From contig JBKJML010000215.1 of NCBI GenBank assembly GCA_046596415.1, positions 1 to 5,483 of the forward strand: a stretch of DNA of 5,483 bases, written 5' to 3'. Shown in pieces: positions 1-5,483 of this stretch. Within the stretch, counting starts at the first letter, position 1; each line of letters opens with the position of its first letter. The translations under genes were made by a program, and so were the position numbers. Below the pieces are notes generated by a model. The model had not been told where the DNA came from, did not search any database, and was given only the letters and a program-made list of their open reading frames with translations. Source of the stretch: JBKJML01 sp046596415. GTDB lineage: Bacteria > Actinomycetota > Thermoleophilia > Gaiellales > Gaiellaceae.

Positions 1-74
1 GGAACGCCAAGATGCGCGACTTCCTCGGCATCGAGCCGCCCACCGCCCTTGACGGGGTGCTCCAGGACGTCCAC
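1..74. repeat. Left arm of 74-bp perfect inverted repeat (probable fold-back junction)
   Basis: Bases 1-74 equal the reverse complement of 168-241 with no mismatch (position i pairs with 242-i). The match ends at base 75, and on the other side it is limited only by the window edge. On the plus strand, 12-74 encodes MRDFLGIEPP and onward to LQDVH, the same peptide the M32 gene encodes on the minus strand at 168-230. This is therefore a second, inverted copy of carboxypeptidase coding sequence. It replaces the expected carboxypeptidase C-terminus. A library or assembly chimera at a contig end is the likeliest cause; a real inverted duplication is possible. Confidence 0.95.
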
Positions 75-1376
75 GTCGACCTCTTGCTCGAGCACGCGCC
101 AGATCTGAACGGAGAGCACGTTGCCGAGCGCGTAGGTCGGGAAGTAGCCGTAGCCGCCGCGCGACCAGTGGACGTCCTGGAGCACCCCGTCAAGGGCGGT
201 GGGCGGCTCGATGCCGAGGAAGTCGCGCATCTTGGCGTTCCAGGCCTCCGGCAGGTCGGCGAGGTCGAGCGAGCCGGAGACGATCGCCTGCTCGAGCTCG
301 AAGCGCAGGATGATGTGGAGTGAGTAGGTGACCTCGTCGGCGTCGACGCGCACGAGCGTCGGCTCGCAGCGGTTGATCGCGCGATACCACTCGTCGACCC
401 CGACCCCTTCGAGCTGTGGGAGCTCGGTCGCGAGATCGGGGAGGAATCGCTCCCAGAAGCCGCGGCTGCGGCCGATCAGATTCTCCCAGCTGCGGCTCTG
501 CGACTCGCCGAGGCCGAGCGAGGGGTTCCCGTAGAGGGGCGAGCGCTCGAGCGCCGGGTCGATCCCCTGGTAGGTGACGCCGTGTCCGGCCTCGTGCATC
601 GCGGCGAAGATCGCCCGCAGGTTCTCGCGCTTGAAGCGCGTCGTCAGCCGGATGTCGGTGCGGCCGAAGCTCGTCGCGAAGGGATGGACGGTCGGGTCGA
701 GGCGCCAGGCGCCGTCGTCGAGGCCGAAGCGCGGCAGGAGCCCGGCGAGAAACGCCTGTTGCGCCTGGACGGGGAAGTCGCCGTGGAGAAACGAGTCGTC
801 GGCGGGGGGCGGCGCGTCCTTGACGATCTGCGTCAGTGCGGGCCGCAGCACGTCGAAGACAGCACGGATCTCCGCCGTCTTCATCCCCGGCTCGTAGTCG
901 TCCAGGAAGACGTCGTACGGCTCGTCGCCGGGCTCGAAGCAGGCCGCCCAGCGCAGCGCCAGGTCGGTCACCTTCCGGAGTGCGGGCAGGAAGATCGAGA
1001 AGTCGTTCGCGTCGCGAGCCTGCTGCCAGGCGGCATGGCCGCGCGACCCCTCGCGCAAAAGCTCGGCGGCGAGGTCGGGCGGGACGCGCCGGTCCTTTTC
1101 CCAGTCGCGCCGTGTGACACGGATCAGCGAGGCGTCGTCGGAGTCCGGGTCGAGCGACTCCTCGTGCGGGCGAAGCTCCTCGAGCAGGCGCCCGATGTCG
1201 TCGGAGACGAAGCGCTCGTGCGTGATCCGGCCGAGCGTTCCGAGCTGCTGCGAGCGGGATTCTCCGCCACGCGCAGGCATCATCGTCCGCTGGTCCCAGC
1301 CGAGCACCCCGAGGGCTCGCTGGAGGTCGTGCACCTCGGCGAGCCGCTCCTTGAGCTCTTTCAACGCCCGCGTCAC
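1..1376 (-). CDS. Family M32 metallocarboxypeptidase (carboxypeptidase Taq type), C-terminus missing and scrambled
   Basis: Zinc- or cobalt-dependent carboxypeptidase that trims residues from peptide C-termini, probably in the cytoplasm since no signal peptide is seen. Reading from a GTG at 1374-1376, the N-terminus has the family-typical LGWDQRTMMP (residues 25-34). HPF is at 231-233, DIRLTTR at 241-247, and the HEAGH zinc motif at 261-265 (ligands H261 and H265, general base E262). The third ligand E291 lies in GESQSRSWEN, 30 residues after H261, the spacing known for the Pyrococcus enzyme. RVDADE (343-348), LQDVHW and GYFPTYALGN (410-419) follow. Residues 1-434 look intact. Below position 75 the frame stays open, but it reads the complement of the gene's own sequence (see repeats), so the last ~24 codons are not genuine and roughly 70-80 C-terminal residues are missing against a family length of about 500. 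An ATG at 1425-1427 is an alternative start, but it would overlap the divergent gene by 20 bp. The family call is very secure; the start is moderately so. Confidence 0.93.
   Translation of the reverse strand, partial: MTRALKELKERLAEVHDLQRALGVLGWDQRTMMPARGGESRSQQLGTLGRITHERFVSDDIGRLLEELRPHEESLDPDSDDASLIRVTRRDWEKDRRVPPDLAAELLREGSRGHAAWQQARDANDFSIFLPALRKVTDLALRWAACFEPGDEPYDVFLDDYEPGMKTAEIRAVFDVLRPALTQIVKDAPPPADDSFLHGDFPVQAQQAFLAGLLPRFGLDDGAWRLDPTVHPFATSFGRTDIRLTTRFKRENLRAIFAAMHEAGHGVTYQGIDPALERSPLYGNPSLGLGESQSRSWENLIGRSRGFWERFLPDLATELPQLEGVGVDEWYRAINRCEPTLVRVDADEVTYSLHIILRFELEQAIVSGSLDLADLPEAWNAKMRDFLGIEPPTALDGVLQDVHWSRGGYGYFPTYALGNVLSVQIWRVLEQEVDVDVLEHPVKGGGRLDAEEVAHLGV
168..241. repeat. Right arm of 74-bp inverted repeat, inside the M32 gene
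   Basis: This is the native copy. It encodes M32 residues 380-403 on the minus strand, ending in the conserved LQDVH just before W404. The 93-bp spacer between the arms (75-167) encodes residues 404-434 once, including GYFPTYALGN, and is not itself duplicated. Transcribed RNA could fold into a long hairpin with a 93-nt loop, but nothing indicates a function for it. Confidence 0.95.
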
Positions 1377-1407
1377 GCCCCGCAACCTACCGTTAGGATC
1401 GCCGTTG
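1377..1407. promoter_or_regulatory. 31-bp divergent intergenic region with imperfect palindrome
   Basis: This gap must serve both the minus-strand M32 gene and the plus-strand peptidase operon. It contains CCTACCGTTAGG at 1386-1397, where five of six base pairs are self-complementary. It could be an operator, but 12 bp is short enough to occur by chance. TAGGAT at 1394-1399 is a possible -10 element for the plus-strand gene, which would place transcription almost at the ATG (near-leaderless). No good -35 is seen. AGGA at 1395-1398 could instead be a ribosome binding site. If the M32 gene really starts at the ATG at 1425-1427, there is no gap at all. The promoter role is inferred from position. 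Confidence 0.35.
1395..1398 (+). promoter_or_regulatory. Ribosome binding site of the M24 peptidase gene
   Basis: AGGA lies 9 nt before the ATG at 1408, a normal Shine-Dalgarno distance. It supports that ATG over the much longer open frame reaching back to 1114, which lies over the M32 gene and does not resemble M24 N-termini. Confidence 0.5.
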
Positions 1408-2547
1408 ATGGCCGACGTTCTGATCATTGCCGACTCGGTGCGCGATGCCGACCTGCGGCATCACGTGCCGGTCGGGATCGGCGACGAGTTTCTCTACGCC
1501 GAGACGGGTGGCCGGAAGGTCGTCGTCACGACCTCGTTCGAGCTGCACAAGCTCCCGCCGCTCGACCTCCAGATCGAGGGCCTGCCGTACGAGGAGTTCG
1601 GCTACGACACACTTGCAGACCGGCCCGGGATCACGAAGTACGAGCTCTGGGCCGAGTACTGGCCGGGAGTGGTGCAGGCGCTCGGGATGACCGACGTCGT
1701 CGTGCCCGCCGGCTTCCCCGTCGTTTACGCCGACGCCCTCCGCAAGCTGGGGGTCGACGTGCGAGCCGACCAGGAGCTCTTCGACGGTCGCCGGCGGGTC
1801 AAGAACGCCGCCGAGCTCGCAGGGATTCGGCGCGCGCAGAAGGCCGGTGAGGCGGGCCTTCGCGCCGGGCTCGATCTGCTCCGGCGCGCCAGCACGAATG
1901 GTTCCGGGCTGACAGTGGACGGGCAGCAGCTCACGTGCGAGTTGATCAAGGAGCACGTCGACCGTGCGTTCGCCGAGCACGGAGCCGCCGCCGAGGACTC
2001 GATCGTCTCGCACGGCTCGCAGACCGCGGTCGGCCACGACTCCGGCTCCGGCCAGGTCGAGCCCGGCGACGTCGTCCTCTTCGACCTCTTTCCGCGCGAC
2101 CGCGCGTCCGCCTGTTACGCCGACATGACCCGCACGGTCGTCCTCGGTGAGCCGTCCGACGAGATCCGTGAGTATCACCGGCTCTGCAAAGAGGCGCTCG
2201 ACCGCTCGCTGGCGATGATCCGGCCCGGCGTCAACGGCCGTGACGTGCACGTCATGGTCTCGGAGTTCTTCCACGAGCACGGCCAGCAGACAGGCATGCA
2301 CAAGGCGGCGGGTGAGGTGCTCCGCGACGGCTTCTACCACGGGCTCGGCCACGGAGTCGGCCTCGAAGTCCACGAGCAGCCCGGCCTCGGCCGGATCGGC
2401 CAGCCGCTCGTCGCCGGCGACGTGATCACCCTCGAGCCGGGCCTGTACCGGCACGGCTACGCCGGCGTGCGCCTCGAAGACCTGATCCTCGTCACCGAGG
2501 ACGGCTGCGAGAACCTGACCGACTTCTCGTACGACCTGGAGCTTTGA
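1408..2547 (+). CDS. M24 family metallopeptidase (Xaa-Pro aminopeptidase/dipeptidase-like)
   Basis: A 379-residue peptidase of the pita-bread fold, probably cytoplasmic and removing N-terminal residues from, or cleaving, proline-containing peptides with two metal ions. Residues 1 to about 140 form a creatinase-type N-terminal domain and the rest is the catalytic domain. All five expected metal ligands are visible: D226 (VLFDLFPRD), D239 (YADMTRT), H315 (HGLGHGVG), E343 (LEPGLY) and E357 (GVRLED). The probable catalytic histidines H311 and H322 match human prolidase H366 and H377 by pattern. The two aspartates are 13 residues apart instead of the usual 11, with LFPRD after the first. I recall this from a DIFPR-type M24 branch. 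The ATG at 1408 is chosen for its AGGA site and because the protein then begins at the expected domain edge. It is the first gene of a plus-strand run, 10 bp before acs. The family is certain; exact substrate preference (aminopeptidase or dipeptidase) cannot be read from sequence. Confidence 0.93.
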   Translation: MADVLIIADSVRDADLRHHVPVGIGDEFLYAETGGRKVVVTTSFELHKLPPLDLQIEGLPYEEFGYDTLADRPGITKYELWAEYWPGVVQALGMTDVVVPAGFPVVYADALRKLGVDVRADQELFDGRRRVKNAAELAGIRRAQKAGEAGLRAGLDLLRRASTNGSGLTVDGQQLTCELIKEHVDRAFAEHGAAAEDSIVSHGSQTAVGHDSGSGQVEPGDVVLFDLFPRDRASACYADMTRTVVLGEPSDEIREYHRLCKEALDRSLAMIRPGVNGRDVHVMVSEFFHEHGQQTGMHKAAGEVLRDGFYHGLGHGVGLEVHEQPGLGRIGQPLVAGDVITLEPGLYRHGYAGVRLEDLILVTEDGCENLTDFSYDLEL

Positions 2548-2557
2548 GCCCGGAGCG

Positions 2558-4510
<1,953 letters not shown>

Positions 4511-4526
4511 CGGGTAAAACGGGGAC

Positions 4527-5483
4527 ATGCTGCGGCTGCTCGCACTCGCTGCGTCGGCTCTCGCTGCGCTCTCGCCGCAGTCGAGCGAGGCGTTCTTCGG
4601 CCGGGTCGTCGCCACCGCGCCCGCCGCCGCCACCCACGCGGAGCTCTACGTCGGCAACCGCCGTGTCTCGCGCCGCCGGCTCCACGGCCGCACGATCGAG
4701 TTCGCAGTGCCCGCAAAGCCGGGCCGGCGAGACCTCCGCATCCGCTTCGAGCAGGGGCAGAAGCTGCTGCGTCGTGAGGAAGCGCTCTCGGTGTGGCTCC
4801 TGCCACGCAACGCCACCGTCGCGAAGCGGCCCAGCGCCACCGACCGGGCGCTCGCGGACGCGCTCGCAGCGGCTGGGAGCTCCTTCCGTGGCTATGCGGG
4901 GCTCTGGGTGCACGACCTCGCCACCGGCCGGACCGCGGGTTGGAACTCGGACACGTCGTTTCCGGCTGCCTCGACGGTGAAGCTCGGCGTGCTCGTCACC
5001 GTGCTCGGCAGCTTCGGCGCGCAACCGGAACGGTCGACGACGTGGCGGGAGCTCCGCGATCTCGCCATCTGGTCGTCGAACCTCGCTTCGAACCGGCTGG
5101 TGCGGCGGCTGGGTGGCAGCGAGGCGGGCGGCAGCGAGCTCGTCCAGCAAACTCTGTGGAGGCTCGGCGCCGTGTCCAGCACGTTCACGGGCGACTACCG
5201 CCTCGGCACCGGTGTCGCGTCGGACACACCGAGGCCGCTCCCGATCCGCACTTACCGGCGGACGACGCCCCGTGACCTCGGCACGATCCTCTTCCAGCTC
5301 CACGCGGCAGCGACGGGCGACGCCCGGGCGCTGCGGGCAACGAGGCTGACGGTGCACCAGGCGCGCCTCGGGCTGGCGCTCCTGCTCTCGAGTGACGGGC
5401 GCGGCGAGAACGCGGGGCTCTTCCGGCCGCTCCGCGGACTGCCGGTGGCACAGAAGAACGGCTGGACGATGACGGTGCAGCAC
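4527..5483 (+). CDS. Secreted class A beta-lactamase-fold serine hydrolase, 3' end beyond the window
   Basis: The first 319 residues of a predicted exported protein. Residues 1-22 look like a signal peptide (MLRLLALAASALAAL core, possible cleavage after SEA). Residues about 24-100 are beta-rich and may be an Ig-like domain. The hydrolase domain begins near residue 120 (GLWVHDLATGRTAGWN). It carries the nucleophile motif STVK (S149, K152), SSN at 183-185 in the place of SDN (WSSNLASNRLVRRLGG), TTPRDL after the omega-loop region, and KNG at 310-312 in the place of KTG. The spacing from S149 to S183 is 34 residues, against 60 in TEM. The omega loop (near GDYRLGTGVASDTP) shows no ExxLN glutamate, so efficient beta-lactam hydrolysis is doubtful and a penicillin-binding or peptidase-like role is possible. 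GGSEAGGSE at 196-204 is a small duplication. It starts 16 bp after acs; GGGGA at 4521-4525 is only 1 nt from the ATG, so translation may depend on coupling or a leaderless start. The fold is secure; the function is not. Confidence 0.85.
   Translation, partial: MLRLLALAASALAALSPQSSEAFFGRVVATAPAAATHAELYVGNRRVSRRRLHGRTIEFAVPAKPGRRDLRIRFEQGQKLLRREEALSVWLLPRNATVAKRPSATDRALADALAAAGSSFRGYAGLWVHDLATGRTAGWNSDTSFPAASTVKLGVLVTVLGSFGAQPERSTTWRELRDLAIWSSNLASNRLVRRLGGSEAGGSELVQQTLWRLGAVSSTFTGDYRLGTGVASDTPRPLPIRTYRRTTPRDLGTILFQLHAAATGDARALRATRLTVHQARLGLALLLSSDGRGENAGLFRPLRGLPVAQKNGWTMTVQH
5112..5141 (+). repeat. Short in-frame tandem duplication (15-bp units) in the serine hydrolase gene
   Basis: Two adjacent 15-bp units, at 5112-5126 and 5127-5141, encode GGSEA and GGSEL. 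They share GGCAGCGAG in the same phase, and the first 12 bases differ at one position. Related proteins usually have a single GG-x-x-x-L segment here after the SxN motif, so this is probably a replication-slippage insertion of about five codons at a helix edge. The frame is kept. Confidence 0.6.

Noticed and set aside
12..323. Plus-strand open frame of 103 codons starting at ATG 12
   Set aside because: Its first 21 codons are the inverted copy of M32 sequence, and the rest is antisense to the M32 gene. It exists only because of the fold-back junction.
1114..1407. N-terminal extension of the M24 peptidase from ATG 1114
   Set aside because: Lies wholly over the M32 5' region, gives a Ser/Arg-rich low-complexity sequence, and the AGGA plus ATG at 1408 fits the family start.
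582..1850. Plus-strand 422-codon open frame
   Set aside because: Antisense to the M32 gene and then out of frame in the M24 gene; Arg/Ala-rich shadow typical of GC-rich DNA.
1393..2454. Minus-strand 353-codon open frame opposite the M24 gene
   Set aside because: No recognisable motif; the opposite strand encodes a complete enzyme with all metal ligands.
2548..2557. Terminator or separate promoter between the M24 gene and acs
   Set aside because: Only 10 bp with no hairpin; operon arrangement is the simpler reading.
4527..5483. Annotation as a beta-lactamase resistance gene
   Set aside because: The Glu needed for deacylation in class A beta-lactamases is not seen and the core is shortened, so only a fold-level name is justified.

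Overview
The window is GC-rich bacterial DNA with tight gene packing. It appears to come from an actinobacterium. The acetyl-CoA synthetase resembles, from memory, the Streptomyces/Mycobacterium type of Acs more than the enterobacterial type. A deep-branching group such as Thermoleophilia is possible, but placing it needs a phylogeny.

Layout from left to right. Positions 1-1376 (minus strand) hold a family M32 metallocarboxypeptidase (carboxypeptidase Taq type). Its C-terminal end is missing. Its last stretch is interrupted by a perfect 74-bp inverted repeat (1-74 against 168-241) that runs to the first base of the window and looks like a fold-back junction. A 31-bp gap with a small imperfect palindrome separates it from three plus-strand genes: an M24 (Xaa-Pro peptidase type) metallopeptidase (1408-2547), an AMP-forming acetyl-CoA synthetase, acs (2558-4510), and the first 319 codons of a secreted class A beta-lactamase-fold serine hydrolase (4527-5483, cut by the window edge). 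The plus-strand gaps are 10 and 16 bp with no terminator-like hairpin seen, so the three genes probably form one transcription unit.

Functionally, the two divergent metallopeptidases have complementary families (C-terminal exopeptidase and Xaa-Pro-type exopeptidase), and with acs they would suit peptide and acetate scavenging. The serine hydrolase is predicted to be exported and may act on peptidoglycan or beta-lactams. That linkage is inference from gene order only.

There is no gene-free stretch over 300 bases, and I saw no tRNA, rRNA, CRISPR array or mobile element. I see no clear undescribed multi-gene system. The items most worth a second look are the fold-back inverted repeat, which probably makes the left edge unreliable, and the serine hydrolase, which has a short spacing between catalytic motifs and no visible omega-loop glutamate.
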